Source: an uncultured Haemophilus sp. (GTDB taxonomy: Bacteria; Pseudomonadota; Gammaproteobacteria; Enterobacterales; Pasteurellaceae). From it: 11,442 bases of DNA. Of this stretch, positions 1-6,809 are shown one piece after another. The first letter of the stretch is position 1. Each line of letters starts with the position of its first letter. The translations under genes were made by a program, and so were the position numbers. The stretch covers positions 1-11,442 of the forward strand of contig CABSZQ010000011.1 of NCBI GenBank assembly GCA_902482195.1, given 5' to 3'. The notes below the pieces were generated by a model. That model searched no databases. It was given only the letters and a program-made list of their open reading frames with translations, and was not told where the DNA came from.

Positions 1-716
1 ATGGTACAGTACGTGTTGTCGAAACCTTAATGGCACGTGGTGAGAAAATCACTTATTGCATGGTAGGCGAGCCGTCTAGCTCGAAAACATTGGGTGATGT
101 GGTTAAAAATGGTCGTCGGGGTTCGATTACAGGTAATCTCTACATTCAAGGTATTCAAGGTCATGTGGCTTATCCTCATTTAGCAGAAAATCCAATTCAC
201 AAAGCAGCGCCTTTCTTGCAGGAATTAACCACTTATCAATGGGATAATGGCAACGAATTTTTCCCACCAACCAGTTTGCAAATTGCGAATATTCATGCAG
301 GCACAGGGAGTAATAATGTCATCCCAGGTGAGCTTTATGTGCAATTCAATTTACGTTATTGTACGGAAGTCACTGACGAAAGCATTAAGTCAAAAGTGGC
401 AGAAATGCTCGAAAAATATGGTTTGAAATACCGTATTGATTGGAATTTATCGGGTAAACCATTTTTAACTAAACCGGGCAAATTATTAGATGCATTAACG
501 ACGGCAATTGAGCAAACAACCGGTATTACACTGCAAGCAGAAACAGGCGGTGGTACCTCTGACGGACGTTTTATTGCATTAATGGGCGCTGAAGTTGTGG
601 AATTTGGGCCGCTTAATGCAACGATTCATAAAGTGAATGAATGTGTAAACGTTGATGATCTTGCCAAGTGCGGTCAGATTTATCATCAAATGTTAGTGAA
701 TTTATTGGATAAGTAA
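1..716 (+). CDS. dapE: Succinyl-diaminopimelate desuccinylase, C-terminal part (5' end outside window)
   Basis: DapE is a cytoplasmic di-zinc M20 peptidase-family enzyme. It hydrolyses N-succinyl-LL-2,6-diaminopimelate to LL-DAP and succinate for lysine and peptidoglycan synthesis. The frame is open from the first base (codons start at base 3), so the gene is cut at its 5' end and the first in-frame ATG at 30 is internal. Lined up with the 377-residue Haemophilus enzyme, the visible 237 residues correspond to about 141-377. On that numbering I see zinc ligand Glu163 (GEPSS, bases 69-71), His194 in GHVAYP (162-164), which reaches into the partner active site in the dimer, and zinc ligand His349 in TIHKVNE (627-629). 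GGGTSDGRF is also intact. His67, Asp100 and Glu134/135 lie upstream, outside the window. The stop is followed after one base by the next start, so the two genes are probably co-transcribed. Confidence 0.97.
   Translation, partial: GTVRVVETLMARGEKITYCMVGEPSSSKTLGDVVKNGRRGSITGNLYIQGIQGHVAYPHLAENPIHKAAPFLQELTTYQWDNGNEFFPPTSLQIANIHAGTGSNNVIPGELYVQFNLRYCTEVTDESIKSKVAEMLEKYGLKYRIDWNLSGKPFLTKPGKLLDALTTAIEQTTGITLQAETGGGTSDGRFIALMGAEVVEFGPLNATIHKVNECVNVDDLAKCGQIYHQMLVNLLDK
666..674 (+). repeat. DNA uptake signal sequence (Hin type)
   Basis: Exact AAGTGCGGT core followed by TCAGATTT, close to the AT-rich extension of the Haemophilus uptake signal. It lies within dapE and is read there as Ala-Lys-Cys-Gly. 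Confidence 0.9.
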
Positions 717-717
717 G

Positions 718-1398
718 ATGAAATTAACGCCCGAAATGTTAACCGGCAAATCTCGTGAACATTTGATCAATTTGCCTACACCTCATTCTCCAAATCATTT
801 TTTGCAAGCTGAGGCAATGAAAGCGTTTCAAGGATTGCAGCAAAGTGCGATCAAAAATGGCTTTAATTTGCAACCCGCAAGTAGCTTTCGTGATTTTGAA
901 CGTCAACAACTCATTTGGAATGGTAAATTTAGCGGTGAACGCAAGGTTCATGATGATGCGGGAAATCCATTAGATTTAGCGTTGTTAGATAATTGGCAAA
1001 AAGCACAAGCCATTTTACGTTGGTCAGCGCTTCCAGGGGGAAGTCGTCATCATTGGGGAACAGAAATTGATATTTTTGATCCTGATCTTTTACCTCAAGG
1101 TCAATCTTTACAACTTGAGCCTTGGGAATATGAAAAGGGCGGTTATTTCTTTGAATTGAGCGAATTTCTCACTGAAAATCTACCGCACTTTGATTTTGTT
1201 TTGCCATTTATCAGCCAACCAGAAGGTAAAAAAATCGGCCGAGAGCCTTGGCATATTAGCTATTTACCGTTGGCAGAGCAGGCATCACGATTATTTACGC
1301 CAGATGTGCTATTGCAAGTTTGGCAGCATGAAATCGTAGCTGGAAAAGAAACGTTAATTGAACATTTACCAGAGATTTTTGAGCAATATGTGGTTTAA
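718..1398 (+). CDS. M15-family (VanY/DdcY-like) zinc D-alanyl-D-alanine carboxypeptidase-like protein
   Basis: This 226-residue protein carries the M15 peptidase signature. SFRDFERQ (about 56-63) matches the S-x-x-R substrate-binding stretch. S109-R-H-H-W-G-T-E-I-D118 fits the SxHxxGxAxD zinc motif, with His111 and Asp118 as predicted ligands. E176-P-W-H179-x-x-Y supplies the catalytic Glu and the third zinc ligand. The family trims D-Ala or similar residues from peptidoglycan peptides. No signal peptide or membrane segment is visible (it starts MKLTPEMLTGK), so it may act in the cytoplasm on recycled or precursor peptides; that is inference. The start lies one base after the dapE stop and has only a weak ribosome site, which suggests translational coupling. 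A DAP-making enzyme beside a DAP-peptide-trimming enzyme fits cell-wall metabolism. The family call is firm; the true substrate is unknown. Confidence 0.88.
   Translation: MKLTPEMLTGKSREHLINLPTPHSPNHFLQAEAMKAFQGLQQSAIKNGFNLQPASSFRDFERQQLIWNGKFSGERKVHDDAGNPLDLALLDNWQKAQAILRWSALPGGSRHHWGTEIDIFDPDLLPQGQSLQLEPWEYEKGGYFFELSEFLTENLPHFDFVLPFISQPEGKKIGREPWHISYLPLAEQASRLFTPDVLLQVWQHEIVAGKETLIEHLPEIFEQYVV
1182..1190 (-). repeat. DNA uptake signal sequence (Hin type)
   Basis: Exact core in reverse orientation (ACCGCACTT on the plus strand), inside the M15 peptidase gene, where it is read Leu-Pro-His-Phe. A one-mismatch copy (AAGTGCGAT followed by CAAAAAT) also lies at 843-851 in the same gene. Confidence 0.9.
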
Positions 1399-1399
1399 T

Positions 1400-1429
1400 A
1401 AAAAACGCAGCAAGTCGCTGCGTTTTTTT
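1400..1429. terminator. Bidirectional intrinsic terminator between convergent operons
   Basis: The stem CGCAGC (1406-1411) pairs with GCTGCG (1417-1422) around the 5-nt loop AAGTC. It is flanked by an A-run before and a T-run after, so either strand gives a GC hairpin followed by U residues. It sits 2 bases past the M15 peptidase stop and about 10 bases past the rapZ stop, so it serves both converging transcripts. Confidence 0.92.
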
Positions 1430-1438
1430 ATGGTTTGA

Positions 1439-2296
1439 TTAATTCTTTTTATTCTTTTCCAAGGATTTATGTTGAATTTTCACATTCTTGCCTTTGGCTT
1501 GGAAATATTCACCAATTTGTTGGGCGATATAAACAGAACGATGTTTACCGCCCGTACAACCAATGGCAATGGTTAAATAGCTTCGATTATTTTGCTCTAA
1601 CATCGGTAACCACGTTTCAATGTAATTACGCGTTTGGTAGATAAAATTATTCACTTCATCATGTGCAAGTAAAAATTGCGCAACAGGTTCATCAAGCCCC
1701 GTCATTGGGCGCAGTTCTGGATTCCAGTGCGGATTAGGCAGAAAACGCACATCGAAAACATAATCGGCATCCAGTGGAATACCATATTTAAAGCCAAACG
1801 ACTCAACCACGATCTTAAGTTCTTTATCTGTATTACCGCGTAAAACTTCTCTTAAACGTTCAGATAACGCATGAGTGGAAAGTGGCGCAGTATCAATAAT
1901 AAAATTAGCATGTTGAATTAAAGGCTCAAGCTGCTGATATTCTAAATCAATCGCTGACTCAAGTGGGAGATCTTGTGCTGAAAGGGGATGAAGACGACGT
2001 GAATCGCTGTAACGACGAATAAGTGTACTACGATCGCTGTCCAGAAAGATAATTTTAACTGAATAAGTGGCTTGAATATCCGTCAAAATTTTGTCTAGAT
2101 CAGAACTTGAATGGGGAAGATTTCGAATATCGAGACTGATTGCAACAGCCGATTGAGTGTTAGCGAGAATCTGCGTGAGTTGAGGAAGTAAATTGAGAGG
2201 AAGATTATCCACGCAATAATAGCCCATATCTTCCAAGGCCCTTAATGCGACAGATTTTCCAGCTCCGGAGCGACCGCTGATAATAATAATTTCCAT
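1439..2296 (-). CDS. rapZ: RNase adaptor protein RapZ (YvcJ family, nucleotide-binding)
   Basis: In E. coli RapZ binds the small RNA GlmZ and hands it to RNase E, tuning glucosamine-6-phosphate synthase (GlmS) and so cell-envelope precursor supply. The 285 residues match the family length (284 in E. coli). Walker A GRSGAGKS is at 8-15, followed by a VDNLP element at 29-33. The C-terminal domain has SFGFKYG (166-172), [10 protein letters not shown] (182-191) and GCTGGKHRS (246-254), the conserved stretches that include the proposed GlcN6P pocket and RNA-binding surface. The tail is Lys-rich (KSLEKNKKN). The start is supported by AAGGA nine bases upstream of the ATG. It is the last gene of the lptC-lptA-lptB-ptsN-rapZ run. 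In E. coli npr (ptsO) follows rapZ; here a terminator and a convergent unrelated gene follow. Whether this organism has GlmZ/GlmY targets cannot be judged from here. Confidence 0.96.
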   Translation of the reverse strand: MEIIIISGRSGAGKSVALRALEDMGYYCVDNLPLNLLPQLTQILANTQSAVAISLDIRNLPHSSSDLDKILTDIQATYSVKIIFLDSDRSTLIRRYSDSRRLHPLSAQDLPLESAIDLEYQQLEPLIQHANFIIDTAPLSTHALSERLREVLRGNTDKELKIVVESFGFKYGIPLDADYVFDVRFLPNPHWNPELRPMTGLDEPVAQFLLAHDEVNNFIYQTRNYIETWLPMLEQNNRSYLTIAIGCTGGKHRSVYIAQQIGEYFQAKGKNVKIQHKSLEKNKKN

Positions 2297-2327
2297 CTGC
2301 GTGATTCCTTATGGTTGGTAGGTTAGG

Positions 2328-2846
2328 TTATACCTCTTGAGGTTCAATATTATCTAAATTTGTGTCATCCTCAGATTCCTCTGAATGATCGGCACATTCA
2401 AAAATTTGCCAAATTTCATCCGCACTTTGTGCTGAACGAAGTTGTTTAATTAAGTTTTTATCAGTTAATTTTTCATTGATTTCTGCCAGAACAGGAATAT
2501 ATTCTTGGCAGTGATTTTCGGGTACGAGCACAGCAAAAACGATATCCACCGGTTTATTATCAGCTGCATCATATTCGACAGGCGTTTCTAATTGCATAAA
2601 TACCGTTAAGATCTTATCTGAGACAGTAGCAGGTAACTTGGCTTTAGGCATAGCAACACCATTGCCTAATCCTGAATTACCTAATTTTTCCCGTTCAAAT
2701 AAACATTCAAAACAAGCCTGTTCACCATTTTCGCAGTGAAGCTTTTCCACAACGAAAGCGGCAATAGATTCAAATAATCGTTTCTTGCTAGAAAAAGCAA
2801 CCCCCTGACGAATATCATCAGGGGAGAGCAATGTCGTAAATTTCAT
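2328..2846 (-). CDS. ptsN: Nitrogen-type PTS protein EIIA-Ntr (PtsN) with Lys in place of the active-site His
   Basis: This is a PTS EIIA type-2 fold protein. In enterobacteria PtsN takes phosphate from NPr on one His and regulates potassium transport, envelope stress and nitrogen-related functions through its phosphorylation state. The 172 residues cover the domain. The stretch normally GNG-I-A-I-P-H is here GNGVAMPKAK at 61-70, so the phospho-acceptor His is replaced by Lys68. The codon is TTT on the plus strand at 2643-2645, read AAA, and at least two base changes separate it from a His codon. The protein otherwise looks intact, with no frameshift. It ends in an acidic tail (after about residue 152, rich in Asp and Glu). 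It starts 3 bases after the lptB stop without a clear ribosome site, so coupling is likely. rpoN and hpf, which precede ptsN in E. coli, are missing. I infer a protein that works without His phosphorylation, or by interaction alone. Confidence 0.92.
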   Translation of the reverse strand: MKFTTLLSPDDIRQGVAFSSKKRLFESIAAFVVEKLHCENGEQACFECLFEREKLGNSGLGNGVAMPKAKLPATVSDKILTVFMQLETPVEYDAADNKPVDIVFAVLVPENHCQEYIPVLAEINEKLTDKNLIKQLRSAQSADEIWQIFECADHSEESEDDTNLDNIEPQEV

Positions 2847-2849
2847 AGG

Positions 2850-3575
2850 TTATAGTTTAAATTGTTCGCCTAAATAGACACGTTTAACGTGCTCATCATT
2901 CATGACTTCTTCCGGTGTGCCGGTCGCGATAATTTTCCCTTCACCAACAATGTAAGCTCGTTCACAAACATCAAGGGTTTCGCGTACGTTATGGTCGGTA
3001 ATTAACACGCCTAAGCCACGATTACGGAGATCCGTGATGATTTTCTTAATATCCGTGACCGAAATAGGATCCACACCCGCAAAAGGTTCATCTAATAAAA
3101 TAAATTTTGGATTTGCTGCTAAGGCGCGCGCAATTTCCACACGACGACGTTCACCACCAGAAAGAGATTGTCCCAGGCTATCACGAATATGGCTAATATT
3201 GAACTCATCAATTAACTCATCCGCTCTCTCTCTGCGTTGTTCTGCAGTGAGATCTTTACGAATTTCTAATACCGACATAAGATTTTCATACACCGTTAAA
3301 CGACGGAAAATAGAGGCTTCTTGTGGTAAATAGCCAATTCCTCTGCGAGCACGTTCATGCATAGGTAATACGCTAATATCATCGCCATCAATGGTGATTT
3401 TTCCCTGATCGTGACGTACTAGACCCACCACCATATAGAAAGTGGTGGTTTTACCTGCACCATTTGGACCAAGTAAGCCAACAATTTCATTGGAGTTTAC
3501 GGTCAAACTCACATCAGAAACCACTTTTCGGCTTTTATAGCTTTTTGCGAGGAATTCAGCTTGTAATACAGACAT
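2850..3575 (-). CDS. lptB: LPS export ABC transporter ATP-binding protein LptB
   Basis: LptB is the cytoplasmic ATPase that, as a dimer with LptF and LptG, pulls lipopolysaccharide out of the inner membrane and pushes it along LptC-LptA to the outer-membrane LptDE complex. The 241 residues match the family. Visible motifs are Walker A GPNGAGKT (36-43), Q-loop Gln85 (GYLPQEAS), signature LSGGE (138-142), Walker B ending at Asp162 with catalytic Glu163 ([11 protein letters not shown]), and switch His195 (ITDHNVRET). The start lies 3 bases after the lptA stop, with an AAGG about 14 bases upstream, which fits tight translational coupling. The gene order lptC-lptA-lptB is the conserved gammaproteobacterial one. 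No anomalies are seen. Confidence 0.98.
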   Translation of the reverse strand: MSVLQAEFLAKSYKSRKVVSDVSLTVNSNEIVGLLGPNGAGKTTTFYMVVGLVRHDQGKITIDGDDISVLPMHERARRGIGYLPQEASIFRRLTVYENLMSVLEIRKDLTAEQRRERADELIDEFNISHIRDSLGQSLSGGERRRVEIARALAANPKFILLDEPFAGVDPISVTDIKKIITDLRNRGLGVLITDHNVRETLDVCERAYIVGEGKIIATGTPEEVMNDEHVKRVYLGEQFKL

Positions 3576-3578
3576 CGG

Positions 3579-4097
3579 TTATTTTTTACCTTTTTGTTGT
3601 AATTGAGTTGGGATTAAGACGGTTTGTACTCGTGTTTTCCCATTACCATTGGCTTTTAACTGTTGTTTTTTCACATCATAAGTGATGCGTTCACCGTTAA
3701 TTTTGCTATCCAATTGTTTTAATTCGGCATTACCAGTTAATGTTAAGAATTCTGTGCCTAAATCGTAGTGAACTTTATTGGCTTTACCATCAACAGGCTT
3801 ACCATCATCAAGTTGTTGGTGGAAAGTAACAGGGCTACCAAATGCTTCAACAGTTTCTTTTTTACCTGAATTTTCTGGTGGACGAGTAATCACCACTTTA
3901 TTGGCTTTAATCAAAATGGAACCTTGTGTAATCACCACGTTATCGGTAAAGGTTACCACGCTGTTTTCCATATCTAAAGATTGATTATCTGAGACAATAT
4001 TAATCGGTTTATTGGTATCGTCTTTTAACGCAAAAGCAGATAAAGAAGTCATCATTAACGCCGTTAAAAGCAGAATTTTATTGTTTGTTGATTTCAT
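3579..4097 (-). CDS. lptA: Periplasmic LPS transport bridge protein LptA
   Basis: LptA is a periplasmic OstA-fold protein that oligomerises into the bridge carrying lipopolysaccharide from LptC to LptD. The 172-residue precursor begins with a typical Sec signal peptide: basic start MKSTNNK, a hydrophobic core about 8-20, and a probable signal peptidase I site after Ala21-Phe22-Ala23. The mature part carries the OstA/LptA N-like domain, with the family pattern of short beta strands such as the INIVSDNQSLD and ENSVVTFTDNVVI stretches (about 32-56), and a basic C-terminal tail (QQKGKK). Its start overlaps the end of lptC by 20 bases. AGGA and AGGT elements lie 12-19 bases upstream of the ATG. 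Length is slightly below the 185 residues of E. coli LptA. Confidence 0.96.
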   Translation of the reverse strand: MKSTNNKILLLTALMMTSLSAFALKDDTNKPINIVSDNQSLDMENSVVTFTDNVVITQGSILIKANKVVITRPPENSGKKETVEAFGSPVTFHQQLDDGKPVDGKANKVHYDLGTEFLTLTGNAELKQLDSKINGERITYDVKKQQLKANGNGKTRVQTVLIPTQLQQKGKK

Positions 4098-4686
4098 AAT
4101 ATGTTTTTACCTGTTCCTTTAGAGTTGCAACTTGCTGACGTAAATTTCCGACGAGCTTCAATCCACTTGAGTTAAAGTTTAATCCGTTAATTTTTACTTG
4201 TGTATCGGAAGTAATGTCTTGTGTTTTTAAATTAATCACTGCCGCTTCGGTCTCAACACGTTGTAGGCGAGATAAAGGATCAAGACTCTCGGCAACCACA
4301 CCACCTTCAAGATAGAGCATTTGATCTTTCGTTAATTTTGCCTTTTGTGCGCTAAGTTTCCAATTTTGTTTTTCTAATTGAATTTTATCGGTTTTCGCTT
4401 CTTTGTCTTTATTGTCCAAAGAGACATCAAAAAGATAGACTAACGGCGAAATAAAATCCGTATGACCGTCTTGTGTGTAATATTCCACTTTGTCGGAAAT
4501 CGTGAGATATTGCTTTTTACCTTCAGGCGAGAATACGGTAGTTTCCATTTTATTGCCGACGTATTCCGGGCTATCAGGCTTTTTAATGAGGCTTTGTAAA
4601 TCGCTATGATCTTGATTAAGCGAATAATACCAACCTAATAAAGCCAGGGCGATGACACCTAAAATAATATTCCAACGAATATTCAT
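4078..4686 (-). CDS. lptC: LPS export protein LptC (inner-membrane anchored)
   Basis: LptC is a bitopic inner-membrane protein that receives lipopolysaccharide from LptB2FG and passes it to LptA. Starting at the ATG at 4686 gives 202 residues: a short basic N-terminus (MNIRWN), one membrane helix about 6-21, then a periplasmic OstA-like domain. This domain includes SPEGKKQYLT, KVEYYTQDG, AQKAKLTKDQMLYLEGGV and NFNSSGLKL stretches that resemble E. coli LptC. The open frame extends 19 codons further (to 4743), but I reject that extension. E. coli LptC starts directly before its membrane helix, AGAAGG lies upstream of 4686, and a probable extended -10 promoter (4721-4729) falls inside the extension. 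The 3' end overlaps lptA by 20 bases. It is the first gene of the operon. Confidence 0.93.
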   Translation of the reverse strand: MNIRWNIILGVIALALLGWYYSLNQDHSDLQSLIKKPDSPEYVGNKMETTVFSPEGKKQYLTISDKVEYYTQDGHTDFISPLVYLFDVSLDNKDKEAKTDKIQLEKQNWKLSAQKAKLTKDQMLYLEGGVVAESLDPLSRLQRVETEAAVINLKTQDITSDTQVKINGLNFNSSGLKLVGNLRQQVATLKEQVKTYYEINKQ

Positions 4687-4720
4687 AAATAACGTTTTTT
4701 CCTTCTTAAAAGGGTAGCTA

Positions 4721-4729
4721 ATCATAGCA
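4721..4729 (-). promoter_or_regulatory. Probable extended -10 promoter for the lptC-lptA-lptB-ptsN-rapZ operon
   Basis: On the minus strand the sequence TGC-TATGAT is a TGn extended -10 with 5 of 6 matches to TATAAT. It would start transcription near 4714, about 27 bases before the lptC ATG at 4686. No good -35 lies at 16-18 bp. TTGACC exists in the adjacent uptake signal, but at a 22-bp spacing that is too long. This is pattern reading only. Confidence 0.45.
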
Positions 4730-4742
4730 CTTTTTTGATACA

Positions 4743-4751
4743 AAGTGCGGT
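4743..4751 (+). repeat. DNA uptake signal sequence (Hin type), intergenic
   Basis: Exact AAGTGCGGT with the extension TCAAAAAT, the best full-length match in the window. It lies in the 81-bp gap between darP and lptC, just upstream of the probable lptC promoter. Its AAAGTGC (4742-4748) forms an imperfect hairpin with GCACTTT at 4727-4733. No T-run follows on either strand, so it is not a terminator. Confidence 0.92.
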
Positions 4752-4767
4752 CAAAAATAGCTTTATT

Positions 4768-5304
4768 TTAGTCTTCTAAAATGAGTGTTTTTAAGATCTG
4801 ATAAATCTCGCGATAAGCTTTTGACGGCTTATTTTGTTCCTTCTCTTTTTGTGCTGCACGAATCAAATTACGTAATTGTTGGCGATCTGCAGAAGGATAC
4901 TCATTTAACAAATCAGTCAGAGCTGCATCACCTTTCACAATCAACTCATCACGTAAGATTTCCAATTTATGCAACATCGCTTGCTGCTGATTATGTTTGT
5001 TTTCAATTTTTTCTAAAGCTTCACGAATAGGCTCAGCATTAATTGAGCGTAAGAGCTTACCAATATATTGCAATTGGCGACGACGCGCCTCTTTTTGCAG
5101 GCGTTGCGCTAATTCAATGGCATCTTTCAAGCTATCGTCTAGTGGAACCTTAGTCAGATTTGCTTTGGTTAAGTTCACCAATTTCTCGCCGAGCTGTTTT
5201 AAATCCTCAGCGTCGCGTTTGATTTCACTTTTACTTACCCAAATAATCTCTTCTTGGTCTTCATCTTCCCAATCAAAGGCTTCTTTTTTCTTCCGTTTTG
5301 CCAT
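4768..5304 (-). CDS. darP: Ribosome-associated 50S maturation protein DarP (YjgA, DUF615)
   Basis: DarP/YjgA binds late 50S precursors near the peptidyl-transferase centre and helps final large-subunit assembly in E. coli. The 178 residues (183 in E. coli) show the family features: a Lys-rich start [14 protein letters not shown], the acidic [20 protein letters not shown] stretch, the basic helical [18 protein letters not shown] segment (about 70-87), and a charged, largely helical C-terminal half with [14 protein letters not shown]. The start is supported by AAGG seven bases upstream of the ATG. The gene is transcribed away from tldE/pmbA, the same divergent pairing as in E. coli. The stop is followed by an uptake signal and the lptC promoter region, with no clear terminator. 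Confidence 0.93.
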   Translation of the reverse strand: MAKRKKKEAFDWEDEDQEEIIWVSKSEIKRDAEDLKQLGEKLVNLTKANLTKVPLDDSLKDAIELAQRLQKEARRRQLQYIGKLLRSINAEPIREALEKIENKHNQQQAMLHKLEILRDELIVKGDAALTDLLNEYPSADRQQLRNLIRAAQKEKEQNKPSKAYREIYQILKTLILED

Positions 5305-5331
5305 TCTGTTACCTTATGAAAAATTTGGTGC

Positions 5332-5340
5332 ATTTTAGCA
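5332..5340 (-). promoter_or_regulatory. Possible extended -10 promoter for darP
   Basis: On the minus strand, TGC-TAAAAT gives an extended -10 (5 of 6 to TATAAT). It predicts a start near 5325 and a 20-base leader before the darP ATG at 5304. No clear -35 is present. Confidence 0.4.
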
Positions 5341-5364
5341 TAAACTTTCAAAATAAGATAAAAT
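5335..5364 (+). promoter_or_regulatory. Possible sigma70 promoter for tldE
   Basis: TTAGCA (5335-5340, 4 of 6) is followed after 18 bp by TAAAAT (5359-5364, 5 of 6). A start near 5371 would leave a leader of about 22 bases before the ATG at 5393. The -35 physically overlaps the darP extended -10 on the opposite strand. Confidence 0.35.
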
Positions 5365-5392
5365 GGCGCAAATTTTTAATAGGATTATCACC

Positions 5393-6748
5393 ATGAAAAC
5401 AGCAGAAAATTTAACCGCACTTTTAAAATCTCAAGAGCAAACATTACGTGATGCAGTCAGTTTTGCGATTGAAACTGCGCAGAAAGCGGGGGCAACCGCT
5501 GAAGTCGGTGTAACAAAAGTGAGTGGTTTATCGGTTTCAACCCGTCTGCAAGAGATTGAAAATGTTGAATTTACTAATGATGGGGCATTAGGTATTTCCG
5601 TTTATTTAGGTCAACAAAAAGGCAATGCGTCTACCTCAGATTTAAGCGAAGAAGCCATTAAAAACACCGTTGAAGCAGCACTTGCTATTGCAAAATATAC
5701 CTCGCCAGATGATTGTACAGGGCTAGCGGACAAAGAACTAATGGCTTTTGAAGCACCCGATTTAGCGCTTTATCATGGGGCAAGTGTCGATGTCGAACAG
5801 GCTACAAAATTAGCTTTAGAAGCTGAAAAATCAGCGTTGGAATACGATGCTAAAATTGTGAATAGTAATGGCGCAAGCTTTAACTCTCATACGGGTGTGC
5901 GTGTTTATGGTAATACACATGGCATGCTACAAAGTTACTTATCTAGCCGCTATTCTTTATCTTGTTCGGTGATTGGTGGCGAGCTAGATCAACTTGAAAA
6001 TGACTATGAATATACGGTTTCACGTGAGTTTGATGCGCTTTCTTCAGCGGATTGGGTAGGGCAGAATTGTGCAAAAAAAGTGATTGCGCGTTTAAATCCA
6101 CAAAAATTAACGACACGTGAAGTGCCGGTGATTTTCTTAAATGATGTGGCAACAGGATTAATTTCTCATTTAACGGGCGCGATTAGTGGCGGCAGCTTAT
6201 ATCGTAAATCCAGTTTCTTGCTCGATCATCTTGGAAAACAAGTATTGCCAGATTGGTTCCAAATTAGTGAGCGTCCGCATTTGTTAAAACGTTTAGCCTC
6301 CACGCCTTTTGATAGCGAAGGGGTGCGAACACAGGATCTTGAAATTATTCAAGATGGCGTATTGCAAACCTATTTGCTCACCAGTTACAGCGGTAGAAAA
6401 ATGGGCATGCAAAGTACCGGTCATGCAGGCGGTATTCACAACTGGCTCGTGAAACCAAATTTAACGGGCGGATTGACCGCACTTTTACGTCAAATGAGCA
6501 CTGGTTTATTGGTTACCGATGTCATGGGACAAGGTGTCAATATTGTGACCGGGGATTATTCTCGTGGCGCAGCCGGTTTCTGGGTGGAAAATGGCGAGAT
6601 CCAATATCCAGTTGCTGAAATTACGATTGCGGGTCAATTGCAGGATATGTTAAAAAATATTGTGGCAGTAGCAGATGATGTTGAACATCGTTCCAATATT
6701 CAAACCGGTTCAATCTTGTTAGATAAGATGAAAATTTCAGGAAATTAA
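5393..6748 (+). CDS. tldE: Metalloprotease partner subunit TldE (PmbA)
   Basis: TldE/PmbA forms a heteromeric protease with TldD, which carries the HExxxH zinc site. In E. coli the pair matures microcin B17 and degrades the CcdA antitoxin, and it is thought to hydrolyse unfolded peptides threaded into the complex. The 451 residues equal the family length (450 in E. coli). The C-terminal half shows the conserved family stretches [56 protein letters not shown] and [11 protein letters not shown] find no HExxxH motif, as expected for TldE rather than TldD. The frame opens 10 codons earlier (5363), but AGGA eight bases before the ATG at 5393 and the position of the likely promoter favour 5393. tldD is not in the window. 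No recognisable terminator follows; a Fur-like site begins 14 bases after the stop. Confidence 0.95.
   Translation: MKTAENLTALLKSQEQTLRDAVSFAIETAQKAGATAEVGVTKVSGLSVSTRLQEIENVEFTNDGALGISVYLGQQKGNASTSDLSEEAIKNTVEAALAIAKYTSPDDCTGLADKELMAFEAPDLALYHGASVDVEQATKLALEAEKSALEYDAKIVNSNGASFNSHTGVRVYGNTHGMLQSYLSSRYSLSCSVIGGELDQLENDYEYTVSREFDALSSADWVGQNCAKKVIARLNPQKLTTREVPVIFLNDVATGLISHLTGAISGGSLYRKSSFLLDHLGKQVLPDWFQISERPHLLKRLASTPFDSEGVRTQDLEIIQDGVLQTYLLTSYSGRKMGMQSTGHAGGIHNWLVKPNLTGGLTALLRQMSTGLLVTDVMGQGVNIVTGDYSRGAAGFWVENGEIQYPVAEITIAGQLQDMLKNIVAVADDVEHRSNIQTGSILLDKMKISGN
5414..5422 (-). repeat. DNA uptake signal sequence (Hin type)
   Basis: Exact core in reverse orientation near the 5' end of tldE, read in frame as Thr-Ala-Leu within NLTALLKS. 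Confidence 0.9.
6476..6484 (-). repeat. DNA uptake signal sequence (Hin type)
   Basis: Second exact reverse-orientation core in tldE. It falls in the same reading frame as the copy at 5414-5422 and again encodes Leu-Thr-Ala-Leu-Leu. Confidence 0.9.
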
Positions 6749-6762
6749 TAAATTTCTAAAAA

Positions 6763-6777
6763 TGATAATAATTCTTA
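6763..6777 (+). promoter_or_regulatory. Fur-box-like operator in front of the small RNA
   Basis: The 15-mer TGATAATAATTCTTA matches the 7-1-7 Fur site TGATAAT-n-ATTATCA at 12 of the 14 defined positions. It directly abuts the -35 TTGACA at 6778, the classical place for repression by iron-loaded Fur. The surroundings are AT-rich, so chance matches are easier here, but the position and the RyhB-like transcript downstream strengthen the call. Confidence 0.72.
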
Positions 6778-6805
6778 TTGACATGTAATTTCTTTCTGCT
6801 ACTAT
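6778..6805 (+). promoter_or_regulatory. Sigma70 promoter of the small RNA
   Basis: A perfect -35 TTGACA (6778-6783) is followed after 16 bp by TACTAT (6800-6805, 4 of 6). An alternative -10, TATACG at 6803-6808, would have a 19-bp spacing. Transcription should start around 6810-6813. No protein-coding start lies within a normal leader distance. Confidence 0.7.
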
Positions 6806-6809
6806 ACGC

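Noticed and set aside
1435..1644. Small plus-strand open frame opposite the rapZ 3' end
   Set aside because: It is fully antisense to rapZ, with no ribosome site or recognisable protein. Similar antisense frames opposite lptB, lptA, darP, der, dnaQ, rnhA and tesB are rejected for the same reason.
2422..2430. TCCGCACTT in ptsN as an uptake signal
   Set aside because: It is one base off the core (AAGTGCGGA); near matches are expected by drift and uptake function cannot be claimed. AAGTGCGAT at 843-851 and AAGTGCTGG at 9272-9280 are treated the same way.
4687..4743. N-terminal extension of LptC (19 codons)
   Set aside because: It lies upstream of the membrane helix where LptC proteins begin, contains the probable promoter, and has no ribosome site.
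4727..4748. GCACTTT/AAAGTGC inverted repeat as terminator between darP and lptC
   Set aside because: No T-run follows on either strand and the stem is only 7 bp; it is explained by the uptake signal and promoter region.
5363..5392. Ten-codon extension of TldE
   Set aside because: The ATG at 5363 overlaps the candidate -10 and lacks a ribosome site; AGGA is well placed for 5393.
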